Shown here in pieces: positions 34,529-43,208 of a DNA stretch of 64,000 bases. Numbering within the stretch: position 1 is the stretch's first letter; the number at the start of each line of letters is the position of its first letter. The notes below the pieces were generated by a model. It saw only the letters and a program-made list of their open reading frames with translations. It had not been told where the DNA came from and searched no databases. A program made the translations under genes and the position numbers. Origin of the DNA: Abyssibacter profundi (GTDB lineage Bacteria; Pseudomonadota; Gammaproteobacteria; Nevskiales; OUC007); the NCBI RefSeq assembly GCF_003151135.1, contig NZ_QEQK01000006.1, positions 97,804 through 161,803 of the forward strand, in the 5' to 3' direction.

Positions 34529-35689
34529 TCAGCTGCGCTTTTCGATGGGCACAAACTCCAGATTCTCCGGCCCGGTGTAGTTGGCGCTGGGGCGGATGAT
34601 CTTGCCGTCAATGCGTTGCTCGATCACGTGGGCGCTCCAGCCAGCGGTACGGGCGATGACGAACAGCGGTGTGAACATGTTCGTCGGCACGCCCATCATG
34701 TGATAGCTGACCGCACTGAACCAGTCGAGATTGGGGAACATTTTTTTGATGTCCCACATCACGGATTCCAGTCGCTCAGCGATATCGAACATCTTCATCG
34801 AACCCTGTTCCTGCGACAGCTCCTTGGCCACCTTTTTGATCACGACGTTGCGCGGATCGGAGATGGTGTAGACCGGGTGGCCAAAGCCGATGATGACTTC
34901 CTTGCGACCGACGCGTTCGCGGATGTCGGCCTCGGCTTCGTCCGGGTTGTCGTAGCGCTTCTGGATCTCGAAGGCGACTTCGTTGGCACCCCCATGCTTG
35001 GGCCCGCGCAGGGCACCGATGCCGCCGGCGATGCAGGAGTAGAAGTCCGAACCCGTGCCCGCGACAACACGAGAGGTGAAGGTCGAGGCGTTGAATTCGT
35101 GTTCGGCGTACAGCACCAAGGATGTGTGCATGGCGCGAACCCAAGACTCGCTGGGCGCCTCGCCGTGCAGCAGGTGCAGGAAATGCCCGCCGATGGAGTC
35201 ATCGTCGGTTTCCACGTCGATGACCTTGCCGTTGACGGCGTACTGATACCAGTACATCAGCATCGAACCCAGGCTGGCGATCAGCCGGTCGGCGATGTCG
35301 CGGGCGTCGGCGTGGTTGTGGTCTTCCTTCTCCGGCAATACGCAGCCCAGCACCGAGACGCCGGTGCGCATCACATCCATGGGATGCGAATTGGCCGGCA
35401 ACTCTTCCAGCGCACCTTTGACGGCGGCGGGCAGGCCCCGGTAGGCCTTGAGCTTGGTCTTGTAGGCGCGCAGCTCTGCTTCGGTCGGCAGCTTGCCATG
35501 AATCAGCAGGTGGGCGATTTCCTCGAACTCGCAGGTTTCGGCGATATCCAGGATGTCGTAGCCGCGGTAGTGCAGGTCGTTTCCGCTGCGGCCCACGGTG
35601 CAAAGCGCGGTGTTGCCGGCAGCCGTGCCGGACAGCGCAACGGATTTCTTCGGCTTGAAGCCGCCGGCGCTCTTGTTCGTCTCACTCAT
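34529..35689 (-). CDS. prpC: 2-methylcitrate synthase
   Basis: 386 residues, citrate-synthase fold. [14 protein letters not shown], the catalytic loop [14 protein letters not shown] and [18 protein letters not shown] (with the catalytic Asp/His region) are present. It condenses propionyl-CoA with oxaloacetate. Assignment as the methylcitrate enzyme rests on its place between prpB and acnD. Second gene of the operon, 51 bp after prpB. Confidence 0.95.
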   Translation of the reverse strand: MSETNKSAGGFKPKKSVALSGTAAGNTALCTVGRSGNDLHYRGYDILDIAETCEFEEIAHLLIHGKLPTEAELRAYKTKLKAYRGLPAAVKGALEELPANSHPMDVMRTGVSVLGCVLPEKEDHNHADARDIADRLIASLGSMLMYWYQYAVNGKVIDVETDDDSIGGHFLHLLHGEAPSESWVRAMHTSLVLYAEHEFNASTFTSRVVAGTGSDFYSCIAGGIGALRGPKHGGANEVAFEIQKRYDNPDEAEADIRERVGRKEVIIGFGHPVYTISDPRNVVIKKVAKELSQEQGSMKMFDIAERLESVMWDIKKMFPNLDWFSAVSYHMMGVPTNMFTPLFVIARTAGWSAHVIEQRIDGKIIRPSANYTGPENLEFVPIEKRS

Positions 35690-35740
35690 CGGTGTTCTCC
35701 CGTGTCTTCCATAGTCTGAGATGTAGGTGACGTCGACTGC

Positions 35741-36631
35741 TCAGCCTTTTTTTCCCTGTGCGAACAGTGCGTCGAGCTTTTGCTCGTAGTCGTGGTAGCC
35801 AATCGAATCGTAGAGTTCCATTCGCGTTTGCATGGTGTCGAGCACGTTGGCCTGCGTGCCTTGTTCGCGGACGGCAGTGTAGACCGCCTCGGCGGCCTTG
35901 TTGGCTGCGCGGAAGGCGGACAGAGGGTAGAGCACCAACCCGACATTCGCCGAGGCCAGCTCATCGACCGTGAACAAAGGCGTGGAGCCGAACTCGGTGA
36001 TATTGGCCAGAATCGGCACGCCGACGGCATCGGCGAACTGCTTGTACATGGCCAGCTCGGTCATCGCCTCCGGGAAGATCATGTCGGCGCCGGCTTCCAC
36101 GCAGGCGCAGGCACGGTCGATGGCCGACTGCAGGCCTTCGACGGCCAGCGCATCGGTGCGAGCCATGATGACGAAATCATCATCGGTCCGAGCGTCGACG
36201 GCGGCCTTGATGCGGTCCACCATTTCCTGCTGGGTCACGATCTCCTTATTCGGGCGATGGCCGCAGCGCTTGGCGCCTACCTGATCCTCGATGTGCATGG
36301 CCGCCGCGCCGGCCTTGATCAGGCTCTTGGTCGTGCGGGCGACATTAAAGGCGCTGGGACCGAAACCGGTGTCGACATCGACCAGCAGCGGCAGGTCGCA
36401 GACATCGGTGATGCGGCGCACGTCGATGAGCACGTCCTCCAGGCCGCTAATGCCCAGATCGGGCAGGCCTAGGGAGCCGGCGGCCACCCCGCCGCCGGAC
36501 AGGTAAATGGCCTTGAAGCCTGCGCGCTGGGCGAGCAGGGCGTGGTTGGCGTTAATGGCCCCGATGACCTGTAGGGGTTTCTCGTCGGCCAGTGCCTGTT
36601 TGAACAGCTGACCCTTGGAACTGGTTGTCAC
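35741..36631 (-). CDS. prpB: Methylisocitrate lyase
   Basis: 296 residues, start GTG 36631 with GGAG nine bases upstream. The catalytic loop is [10 protein letters not shown] (KRCGH) and metal/substrate residues are in [10 protein letters not shown] and EDQVGAK. It splits 2-methylisocitrate to pyruvate and succinate, last step of the cycle. First gene of the operon, directly behind the sigma-54 promoter at 36668-36683. Confidence 0.95.
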   Translation of the reverse strand: MTTSSKGQLFKQALADEKPLQVIGAINANHALLAQRAGFKAIYLSGGGVAAGSLGLPDLGISGLEDVLIDVRRITDVCDLPLLVDVDTGFGPSAFNVARTTKSLIKAGAAAMHIEDQVGAKRCGHRPNKEIVTQQEMVDRIKAAVDARTDDDFVIMARTDALAVEGLQSAIDRACACVEAGADMIFPEAMTELAMYKQFADAVGVPILANITEFGSTPLFTVDELASANVGLVLYPLSAFRAANKAAEAVYTAVREQGTQANVLDTMQTRMELYDSIGYHDYEQKLDALFAQGKKG

Positions 36632-36667
36632 CTGTCTGCGCTCCAGTTGGAAAAGGTGGTACGACTA

Positions 36668-36683
36668 ATCAAGCGGCGTGCCA
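36668..36683 (-). promoter_or_regulatory. Sigma-54 (-24/-12) promoter of the prp operon
   Basis: On the minus strand TGGCACG-CCGC-TTGAT, against the consensus TGGCACG-N4-TTGCW. Expected transcript start about 12 bases on, near 36656, leaving a short leader that carries the prpB ribosome site. It fits activation by the divergent PrpR. Confidence 0.75.
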
Positions 36684-36803
36684 GCTGGAAAGACCATGCT
36701 AAGAGCCTTAAGAGAACGCTCTAGATCTATGAATTAATTAATAAAACAACGAGAGACACGCGGTCGTCGCTGCGGGATCATTCGATGCCATGTGTCGCAT
36801 GGA

Positions 36804-36830
36804 ATGTTTCATGGTGTTTCAATGAAACAT
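36804..36830. promoter_or_regulatory. Candidate PrpR operator (dyads)
   Basis: ATGTTTCAT (36804-36812) and ATGAAACAT (36822-36830) are perfect inverted repeats with a 9-base spacer; a second, tighter dyad TGTTTCA-A-TGAAACA lies at 36815-36829. It is about 120-145 bp upstream of the -24 box and just before prpR, as expected of an enhancer site with autoregulation. Confidence 0.6.
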
Positions 36831-36854
36831 CCATGAGCCAGTGTTCCACCGCCC

Positions 36855-38462
36855 ATGCCCGAGCGAACTGCCGTCGATGTCAGCCATTCACGCCCTGCCA
36901 TCTGGACGGTGTCGGTGACGCGGCTGGCACGACTCTTTAGTGAGGTCAGCCCCGAGTTCGACGCACAGGCCTCCATCCAGTCCATCAACCTGGGTTTTGA
37001 GCAAGCGGTGGAGGCCATACAGCGCAAGCTGCGCCACGAACGCTGTGACGCCGTGATTGCGGCGGGCTCGAACGGGGCCTATCTGAAGAGTCGGCTGCCG
37101 GTGCCGGTGGTACTGGTCCGGCCCACGGGCTTCGAACTGATGGCCGCGCTGGCGCGGGCCAAGCGCATGGCCAACCGCGTGGCCGTGGTGACCTACCAGC
37201 ACGAGTACAGCGAGTTCACCGCCTTTGCACGCAGCTTCGGCTTGGAAATTGAGCAGCGCAGCTTCGTGACCAGTGAAGATGCCCGCGACGCCGTCTCCGA
37301 GCTGGCGGCTGCAGGGGTTGGCGCCATTGTCGGGACCGGTATGGTGGCCGATTTCGCCGATACCGCGGGTTTGCGCGGTGTGTTGTTGTATTCGGCAGCC
37401 AGCGCGCGGACCGCATTCGAAACCGCCCTCGACATCACGTCTGCCGGTCGCGCGCTGGGGCATCAACTGGCGCGTCGGTCGCCGGCGGCCTCCGGCAAGC
37501 GGCCGTCACCGGCGGCACGTCCACTGCTGGTCGGCGACAGTGCTGCCATGCAGGGCGTCCGGGCGCAGATCGGACATTTCGCCGCAACAGAGGCCTCGGT
37601 GCTGGTGACGGGGGAGACCGGAACCGGCAAGGAGCTGGTCGCCCGCAGCCTCCACATGGCCAGTCCCAGGGCGCGACGGCCGCTCGTGGCCGTGAATTGT
37701 GGCGCGCTGGCCGAGTCGCTTTTCGAAGCCGAGCTGTTCGGCTACGAAGAAGGTGCGTTTACCGGCGCCCGGCGCGGCGGTCGGGTCGGGCTGATCGAAT
37801 CTGCCAATGGCGGCACGCTGTTTCTGGACGAGATCGGGGACTTGCCACTGGCCATGCAGTCACGGCTGCTGCGCGTGCTGGAAGGCCGGGAGGTGCTGCG
37901 TGTCGGTGCCAGTCGCCCGGTGGAGGTCGATATTCGTGTGGTCGCTGCCACGCATCGTGACCTGGCGGCCATGGTGGCGGCCGGCGAGTTTCGGCAGGAC
38001 TTGTACTTCCGGCTCAATGTGCTGCGAATCGCGCTGCCGGCGCTACGGGATCGTCCTGCCGACATCAGCGAACTGGCGGCTCACCTGCTGTCGGAGCTTG
38101 CGGGCGACCAGCCCCCCCAACTGGCACCGGAGGCACTGGTGACGCTGCAGCAGTACAGCTGGCCGGGCAATGTCCGTGAGTTGCGCAACGTGCTGGAGCG
38201 CGGGTTTCTGCTGTCTGCGGCATCCGGCCGCCCGCTCGATGTGGCCTGTTTGCAAGTCTGCGCCCCTGAACTGACGGCACCGGCGGTGGGCGGCGAGACA
38301 GCAGCCCATGCACCGGAAGCTGCACGCCAGGGGCCGCCATCACGCGATGCTTTGCTGGCGATGTTGCAACGCTGCCAAGGCCACCGTGGTCGCACGGCCG
38401 CAGCCTTGGGCGTGTCTCGTTCGACGCTTTGGCGGTGGATGCAACAAGCTGGATTGTCCTGA
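36855..38462 (+). CDS. prpR: Sigma-54-dependent propionate catabolism activator PrpR
   Basis: 535 residues. N-terminal PrpR_N sensor (about 1-190; SINLGFEQAVEAIQ, GTGMVADFADTAGLRGVLLYS) binds 2-methylcitrate in known members. The AAA domain has Walker A GETGTGKE (253-260), the sigma-54 contact loop GAFTGA (300-305), and Walker B LFLDEIGDL; the C-terminal Fis-type HTH is RTAAALGVSRSTLWRWMQQ. All activating motifs are intact. Divergent from prpB, whose -24/-12 promoter it should open. No strong ribosome site seen before ATG 36855. Confidence 0.93.
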   Translation: MPERTAVDVSHSRPAIWTVSVTRLARLFSEVSPEFDAQASIQSINLGFEQAVEAIQRKLRHERCDAVIAAGSNGAYLKSRLPVPVVLVRPTGFELMAALARAKRMANRVAVVTYQHEYSEFTAFARSFGLEIEQRSFVTSEDARDAVSELAAAGVGAIVGTGMVADFADTAGLRGVLLYSAASARTAFETALDITSAGRALGHQLARRSPAASGKRPSPAARPLLVGDSAAMQGVRAQIGHFAATEASVLVTGETGTGKELVARSLHMASPRARRPLVAVNCGALAESLFEAELFGYEEGAFTGARRGGRVGLIESANGGTLFLDEIGDLPLAMQSRLLRVLEGREVLRVGASRPVEVDIRVVAATHRDLAAMVAAGEFRQDLYFRLNVLRIALPALRDRPADISELAAHLLSELAGDQPPQLAPEALVTLQQYSWPGNVRELRNVLERGFLLSAASGRPLDVACLQVCAPELTAPAVGGETAAHAPEAARQGPPSRDALLAMLQRCQGHRGRTAAALGVSRSTLWRWMQQAGLS

Positions 38463-38475
38463 CAGGGCAGCGTGG

Positions 38476-38751
38476 TCAGCCGTACTTGGTGAGCAGGGTG
38501 CTGATCTTGTCCAGCTTGAGTTGGGTGTTGGCATCGTCGCTGGAGCTGCCGTCCAATTCTTGTTGCAGAGCGCAGGCCAGCGTTTCGTAGAACACCTTGT
38601 CCAGGGCGCGCCGCGCAGCGGTGAGTTGCTGCACTGTGGCTTCGCAGTCAGCGTCGCGCTCCATCATCCCCTGGATGCCGCGAATCTGGCCCTCCACCCG
38701 TCGCAGCCGTTTGATCAGCGCCTGTTTTCGCGCCTCATGCTCCGTGCTCAT
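38476..38751 (-). CDS. CsoR/CstR-family repressor, atypical cysteine set
   Basis: 91 residues from ATG 38751 (GGAG upstream); a GTG at 38763 overlaps that GGAG. The DUF156 helix bundle shows LIKRLRRVEGQIRGIQGM, then Cys36 in RDADC, and a second Cys60 in TLACALQQ. The copper-binding His of CsoR is absent, and the second cysteine is 24 residues after the first rather than the usual spacing. Genes next door handle persulfide and sulfite, so a persulfide sensor like CstR is inferred. Divergent from tauE with an operator between. Confidence 0.82.
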   Translation of the reverse strand: MSTEHEARKQALIKRLRRVEGQIRGIQGMMERDADCEATVQQLTAARRALDKVFYETLACALQQELDGSSSDDANTQLKLDKISTLLTKYG

Positions 38752-38782
38752 TTCGTCATCCACTCCGCAGTTCGGGGCTGAT

Positions 38783-38824
38783 TGTGCGGTGTCTATAGCT
38801 TATGTATCATACCCCCTATGGTAT
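38783..38824 (+). promoter_or_regulatory. Promoter and CsoR/CstR-type operator over the tauE start
   Basis: TTGTGC (38783-38788 by eye), a 17-base gap, then TATCAT predict a transcript start near 38817. The operator-like ATACCCCCTATGGTAT lies at 38809-38824 and includes the ATG at 38818. G/C-rich ATACCCC...GGTAT dyads are typical of CsoR-family sites. There is no Shine-Dalgarno, so the mRNA is probably leaderless. Confidence 0.6.
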
Positions 38825-39657
38825 ATGAAGTCGCAATCACCGCCGTTCTGGTGGGCTTGCCGGTCGGGCTCGCGCTGGGGCTGACCGGCGGTGGTGGGTC
38901 CTTGTTGGCCGTGCCGCTGCTGATAGCGTTCATGGGGTTCGCGCCGGAGCAGGCCGTGCCGCTTTCACTGCTGGTCGTTGCGTCGTCCAGCGCCCTGGGG
39001 TCGGTATGGGTGCTCCGGGCGGGGCAGGTTGAACTGCGTCCGGTGTTGGTGTTCGCCATGTTCGGCCTGATGACCGCCCCGCTGGGGCTCAAGCTTGGGG
39101 CATGGTTGCCATCGTCGTTGTTCGTGGGGGCGTTTGGTGCGGTGTCGCTGCTGGTTGGCGGGCTGATGTGGCGGCAGGCCGGAACACCCCAGGCGGTGCC
39201 ACCTCGAGCAGGTGCCGGGCGCGATGAGACGGCGGCGGTGTGCGCGCTACGTGATGACGGTCAGCTCCGGTTTTCGGCCCCCTGTGCGGCGGTGTTGGCG
39301 CTGGCGGGGGCTGCCACAGGCCTGTTGACGGGTGTTCTGGGTGTCGGAGGCGGCTTTGTCATCGTGCCCATGCTGGTGGCGGTGACGCAGCTGGGGATTC
39401 ACCGGGCGGTGGCGAGTTCGCTGCTGATCATCACCGTCATCGCCTTGGGCGGCGCGGTGTCGGCGGCCGTCTCAGGGCAGCTTGTCATGGCGCCCGGGGT
39501 CAGCGGTTTTCTCGCCGGAGGACTAATGGGCATGGCCGCGGGCAGGGCCATTGCCCCACGGCTGCCGGGTGGCTTACTCCAGCGCGGTTTTGCTGTTGCC
39601 ATTGTCATCGTCGGTTTCTACATGATCTGGAAACGCGTAAGTGGAGGTTTCGCATGA
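38818..39657 (+). CDS. TauE/SafE-family sulfite/sulfur-anion exporter
   Basis: 279 residues from ATG 38818. Two homologous halves of about four helices each: GLPVGLALGLTGGGGSLLAVPLLIAFMGF and later GAATGLLTGVLGVGGGFVIVPMLVAV carry the family GxxxGxxGxGGG motif twice. A hydrophilic Arg/Ala-rich linker separates them. In persulfide operons this family exports sulfite or related anions made by the dioxygenase. The ORF can be extended to 38782 but that would run through the promoter. Overlaps the next gene by 4 bases. Confidence 0.86.
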   Translation: MVYEVAITAVLVGLPVGLALGLTGGGGSLLAVPLLIAFMGFAPEQAVPLSLLVVASSSALGSVWVLRAGQVELRPVLVFAMFGLMTAPLGLKLGAWLPSSLFVGAFGAVSLLVGGLMWRQAGTPQAVPPRAGAGRDETAAVCALRDDGQLRFSAPCAAVLALAGAATGLLTGVLGVGGGFVIVPMLVAVTQLGIHRAVASSLLIITVIALGGAVSAAVSGQLVMAPGVSGFLAGGLMGMAAGRAIAPRLPGGLLQRGFAVAIVIVGFYMIWKRVSGGFA

Positions 39658-40358
39658 TTTTTCGGCAGTTGTTCGACTCGACTTCAGGAACCTACAGCTA
39701 TTTGCTGGCAAGCCGACGTGGCGGCGAAGCCTTGTTCGTGGACCCGGTTCGTGAGCAGATGCCGGCCTATCTGCAGCTGTTGACAGAGCTGGATGTCCGT
39801 CTGGTGCATGCGCTGGATACGCATACGCATGCCGATCACGTGACCGCCTTGGGAGCGCTGCGCGATGTCACGCAATGCCGCACTGTCATGGGTGAGTTCA
39901 GCCGGGCCGATTGCGTCGACCACTATCTGTCGGATGACGAGACCTTGGATGTCGACGGTATTCGGCTGCGAGCAATCTACACACCCGGGCATACCAACGA
40001 ATCCTTTAGCTACTGGATCGGTGGTCCGCAGCCCGCGGTGCTGACCGGCGACGTGCTGCTGATCCGAGGGACCGGACGCACCGACTTTCAGGGGGGCGAT
40101 GCTGGCGCGAGCTGGGATTCCATTACCCAGCGACTGTTCCCGTTGGGCGACGAGACGCTGGTCTATCCAGGCCACGATTACAAAGGCTGGACGTGCTCGA
40201 CCATTGAGGAAGAGCGCCGCTTCAATCCGCGCCTGGCTGGCCGAACACGTGCCGAATACATCGACATCATGGCCAATCTGAATCTCCCGGATCCCAAGAT
40301 GATGGACGTGGCCGTGCCCGCTAATTTGGCCTGCGGTCAACCAGAGGGGCGCGACTGA
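39654..40358 (+). CDS. Persulfide dioxygenase (ETHE1/Blh-like MBL-fold protein)
   Basis: 234 residues. Iron-binding THTHADH (His57, His59, Asp61, His62), PGHTNESFSYW, LTGDVLLIRGTGRTDFQGGDA and YPGHDYKGW form the ETHE1 set; GRTDFQ distinguishes these from glyoxalase II. The enzyme oxidises glutathione persulfide to sulfite. ATGA overlap with the exporter gene, so coupled. No rhodanese domain is fused. Confidence 0.92.
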   Translation: MIFRQLFDSTSGTYSYLLASRRGGEALFVDPVREQMPAYLQLLTELDVRLVHALDTHTHADHVTALGALRDVTQCRTVMGEFSRADCVDHYLSDDETLDVDGIRLRAIYTPGHTNESFSYWIGGPQPAVLTGDVLLIRGTGRTDFQGGDAGASWDSITQRLFPLGDETLVYPGHDYKGWTCSTIEEERRFNPRLAGRTRAEYIDIMANLNLPDPKMMDVAVPANLACGQPEGRD

Positions 40359-40360
40359 AA

Positions 40361-40783
40361 ATGGTGGAGCATCCAAACATTGCAGGTGGTCTCATGGGCG
40401 GCTTGCTCATTGGTGTGGCCAGTCTGCTACTGCTGATCACCACCGGGCGCATCGCGGGAATTAGCGGAATCGTCGGTGGTGCATTGCGTGGGCCTGACCG
40501 GGGCTGGCGGCTGGCTTTCGTGGCCGGGCTTTTGGCGGCCGGTGCCGTCGGCTTCCAGGCGATGCAGGGCGTCGATTTGAACATGCAGGCCGGCGGCGGT
40601 TGGTTGGTGGTCGCCGGACTGCTGGTCGGCCTGGGCACGCGGATGGGCTCGGGCTGCACCTCCGGGCACGGGGTGTGCGGGCTGGGACGGCGGTCGCCGC
40701 GCTCCGTTGCGGCGACGGTTGTGTTTATCGCGGTGGGCATGGTCACCGTGTTTGTGACCCGCCACCTGCTGGAGTGGCTATGA
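40361..40783 (+). CDS. YeeE/YedE-family membrane protein, first half (PmpA-like)
   Basis: 140 residues, four helices. The motif GSGCTSGHGVCGLGRRS is the conserved cysteine signature of YeeE/YedE (TsuA) sulfur transporters. It is the N-terminal half of a transporter split over two genes; the second half is next, overlapping by 4 bases. Two Cys in the channel are thought to pass thiosulfate or persulfide-like sulfur. Confidence 0.88.
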   Translation: MVEHPNIAGGLMGGLLIGVASLLLLITTGRIAGISGIVGGALRGPDRGWRLAFVAGLLAAGAVGFQAMQGVDLNMQAGGGWLVVAGLLVGLGTRMGSGCTSGHGVCGLGRRSPRSVAATVVFIAVGMVTVFVTRHLLEWL

Positions 40784-41187
40784 ACAGCTTGCTTGCGGCT
40801 TTGGCGGGCGCGCTGTTTGGCGCCGGCCTGCTGGTCTCAGAGATGGTCGACCCGGCGCGGGTTCTGGGTTTTTTAGATGTCGCCGGCAACTGGGATCCAA
40901 CCTTGATGTTCGTCATGGGTGGCGCGCTGGCCTGCACCGTGCCGGGGTTCTGGTGGGCCCAGCGGCAGCACCAACCGCTGCTGGCAGGCGAATTTCACTG
41001 GCCAGCGACCACCGATATCGACACCCGTCTCATCGCCGGCGCTGCGCTATTCGGCATGGGCTGGGGAGTGGCCGGGCTATGCCCCGGGCCCGCGGTGGTG
41101 GCGGTGACCAGTCTGAGAGGCGATGTGCTGTTGTTTGTTGCGGCCATGTTGATCGGCCTGGCTGTGCCGCTGGAGCGTCGCAGCTAG
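40780..41187 (+). CDS. YeeE/YedE-family membrane protein, second half (DUF6691/PmpB-like)
   Basis: 135 residues from ATG 40780, inside the end of the first-half gene. Helices at about 1-20, 40-60, 85-105 and 110-130; FGMGWGVAGLCPGPAVVAV matches the second-half motif with its Cys. Longer readings from 40600 overlap the partner gene. With PmpA it forms one transporter. Last gene of the persulfide unit. Confidence 0.86.
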   Translation: MNSLLAALAGALFGAGLLVSEMVDPARVLGFLDVAGNWDPTLMFVMGGALACTVPGFWWAQRQHQPLLAGEFHWPATTDIDTRLIAGAALFGMGWGVAGLCPGPAVVAVTSLRGDVLLFVAAMLIGLAVPLERRS

Positions 41188-41268
41188 GCGCCTACCCGCC
41201 GTGGGGGTTGCAGCCCGGGCAAAGCTGCGGTTGGCTTGCGTCTCCACAATCACAATAGGGGAGACACC

Positions 41269-42204
41269 ATGCCATTGGATGCACAAATTGCCGGCTTTCT
41301 GCAGCAACTGGAGGCGGCCGGCGCGCAACCGTTCCATGCCTTGCCGCCCGTCGAGGCGCGCGAGGCCTTCAGCAAGCTGAATGCCATGCTGCCGGGCTCT
41401 TCCGCGCCGGTCGCGAGCATCGACAACCGCAGCGTACCCGGTCCTGCCGGTGAGATTCCGGTGCGGGTGTACACCCCCGAGGGCGACGGTCCCTTTCCCG
41501 TGCTGGTCTATATCCACGGTGGCGGGTTCGTCATCGGCTCGCTGGATGACTACGAGCCGGTGTGCCAGGAGCTTTGCAGCCGCGTGGGGTGTGTGGTGGT
41601 CTCGGTGGACTACCGACTGGCACCTGAACATCCGTTTCCTGCGGCACCGGACGACGCCTTTGCCGCAACGCAATGGGTGGCCGGTCATTGCGTGGAATTG
41701 AACGCGGACCCCACACGCATCGCCGTCGGTGGCGACAGTGCCGGCGGTAATCTCGCAGCGGTTGTTGCGCTGCGGGCGCGCGAGGCCGGCGGTCCGGCAC
41801 TGGTCGGCCAGTTGCTGATCTACCCGACGGTGCAGGCAGGCGAGGTGACGCCCTCCATCGAAGAGAACGCTGAAGGCTACCTGTTGACGCGCGCCGACAT
41901 GGAGTACTTCTTCAACCATTACGCGGGCCAGGAAACCGACCTGAACAACCCCGATCTGGCTCCGCTTCGATCAGACAATCTGGGCGGGCTGCCTCCGGCC
42001 TGGGTGCGAACCTGCGAGTTCGATCCGTTACGCGACGAAGGGGAGGCCTACGCGCAAGCGCTGGAGGCGGCTGGTGTGCCGGTCTCGGCGCGTCGTATCG
42101 ACGGGTCCATTCACGGGTCCTGGAGCTTCTTTACCGTGCTGGCCCTCGGCGGCGTGATGATGGATGAAGCCGTGGAGTGGTTGAAGAGCCGATTCACCGC
42201 CTAG
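41269..42204 (+). CDS. HSL-family alpha/beta hydrolase (esterase/lipase)
   Basis: 311 residues from ATG 41269, preceded by AGGGGAGAC. Hormone-sensitive-lipase signatures: VYIHGGGFVIGSLDDYE (oxyanion HGGG), GDSAGGNLAA (nucleophile Ser), CEFDPLRDEGE (Asp) and RIDGSIHGSW (His). The triad is complete, with no signal peptide, so intracellular ester cleavage, probably of short or medium chain esters. It stands between the sulfur operon and the phenylalanine operon, without clear link to either. Confidence 0.88.
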   Translation: MPLDAQIAGFLQQLEAAGAQPFHALPPVEAREAFSKLNAMLPGSSAPVASIDNRSVPGPAGEIPVRVYTPEGDGPFPVLVYIHGGGFVIGSLDDYEPVCQELCSRVGCVVVSVDYRLAPEHPFPAAPDDAFAATQWVAGHCVELNADPTRIAVGGDSAGGNLAAVVALRAREAGGPALVGQLLIYPTVQAGEVTPSIEENAEGYLLTRADMEYFFNHYAGQETDLNNPDLAPLRSDNLGGLPPAWVRTCEFDPLRDEGEAYAQALEAAGVPVSARRIDGSIHGSWSFFTVLALGGVMMDEAVEWLKSRFTA

Positions 42205-42362
42205 GGCATGTCGGCGATTGCGTCCTGCGTACCCTGTGGTGCGTAGGACGCGGGGCCTGGGTCATCCGGCCAGCGGTTCTCTGCAATCTCGTATACTCCC
42301 ACCCATCATCATTGAATCGAGCGTGATGACTCGTGACAGGGTCACGCGCTGGTGGAGACAAC

Positions 42363-43157
42363 ATGGGCAAGAGTACGGATTACACCGCTCGCCAGCCCGA
42401 CGCATTCGGTGTGGTGCGCTACACCGAGGAAGAAGACGAAACCTGGGCCATTTTGCTGAAGCGGCAGATGGCAGCGATCGAGGGCAAGGCCTGCGACGCG
42501 TACATGGATGGGCTGGAACGGCTGCAGTTTCCTGCGGACCGCATCCCCCAGCTCGACGACGTATCACGTGTGCTGCAAGGCTGCACGGGGTGGTCTGTGG
42601 CCAGGGTTCCTGCGCTGATTCCATTCAGCGAGTTCTTCCAGTTGCTGGCGAATCGACAGTTTCCCGCGGCGACCTTCATTCGCAAGCGGTCGGAGCTGGA
42701 TTACCTGAAAGAGCCGGACATCTTTCACGAGCTGTTCGGCCACACGCCGTTGCTGACCAATCAGCACTTCGCGGATTTCACCGAGACCTACGGCCGGCTG
42801 GGGCTTGCGGCCAGCAAGGAAGAGCGCGTGTTTCTGGCGCGCCTGTACTGGTTCACCGTCGAATTCGGCCTGATCGACACCCCCCAGGGCATGCGCATCT
42901 ACGGGGGCGGTATCCTGTCCTCCATTGGGGAGACCGAGCATGCCTTGTCGGATGTGCCGCAGCGGCAGCCGTTTGATGTGATGAATGCGCTGCGCACGCC
43001 GTATCGCATCGACATCATGCAGCCGCTTTATTACGTCATCGACTCGCTGTCGCGCTTGTCCGAGCTGACGCGTATGGACCTGATGGCCTGCGTCCATGAC
43101 GCGCAGCGCATGGGGTTGTTCGAACCTCTTTTTCCGCCCAAGGCCGCGACGGCCTGA
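42363..43157 (+). CDS. phhA: Phenylalanine-4-hydroxylase
   Basis: 264 residues from ATG 42363 (GGTGGAG upstream), typical of the bacterial single-domain enzyme. The iron ligands are His122 and His127 in PDIFHELFGHTPLL and Glu167 in WFTVEFGLI; GGGILSSIGETEHAL is the substrate loop. It makes tyrosine using tetrahydropterin. A TATACT -10-like box lies at 42292-42297. No pterin carbinolamine dehydratase (phhB) is adjacent. First of a seven-gene degradation series with the steps in near pathway order. Confidence 0.95.
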   Translation: MGKSTDYTARQPDAFGVVRYTEEEDETWAILLKRQMAAIEGKACDAYMDGLERLQFPADRIPQLDDVSRVLQGCTGWSVARVPALIPFSEFFQLLANRQFPAATFIRKRSELDYLKEPDIFHELFGHTPLLTNQHFADFTETYGRLGLAASKEERVFLARLYWFTVEFGLIDTPQGMRIYGGGILSSIGETEHALSDVPQRQPFDVMNALRTPYRIDIMQPLYYVIDSLSRLSELTRMDLMACVHDAQRMGLFEPLFPPKAATA

Positions 43158-43208
43158 CCTGACTCGGCAGCCGCGCAAACGGCGCTGCCGCACGTGGAGA
43201 CCACACAG

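Noticed and set aside
34478..35719. Long plus-strand open frame opposite prpC
   Set aside because: Antisense shadow of a clear citrate-synthase gene; His/Asp/Gly-rich composition from a GC-rich complement and no motif or ribosome site.
42220..42251. GCGTCCT/AGGACGC stem after the esterase gene as terminator
   Set aside because: No T-run follows; stem interrupted; evidence too weak.
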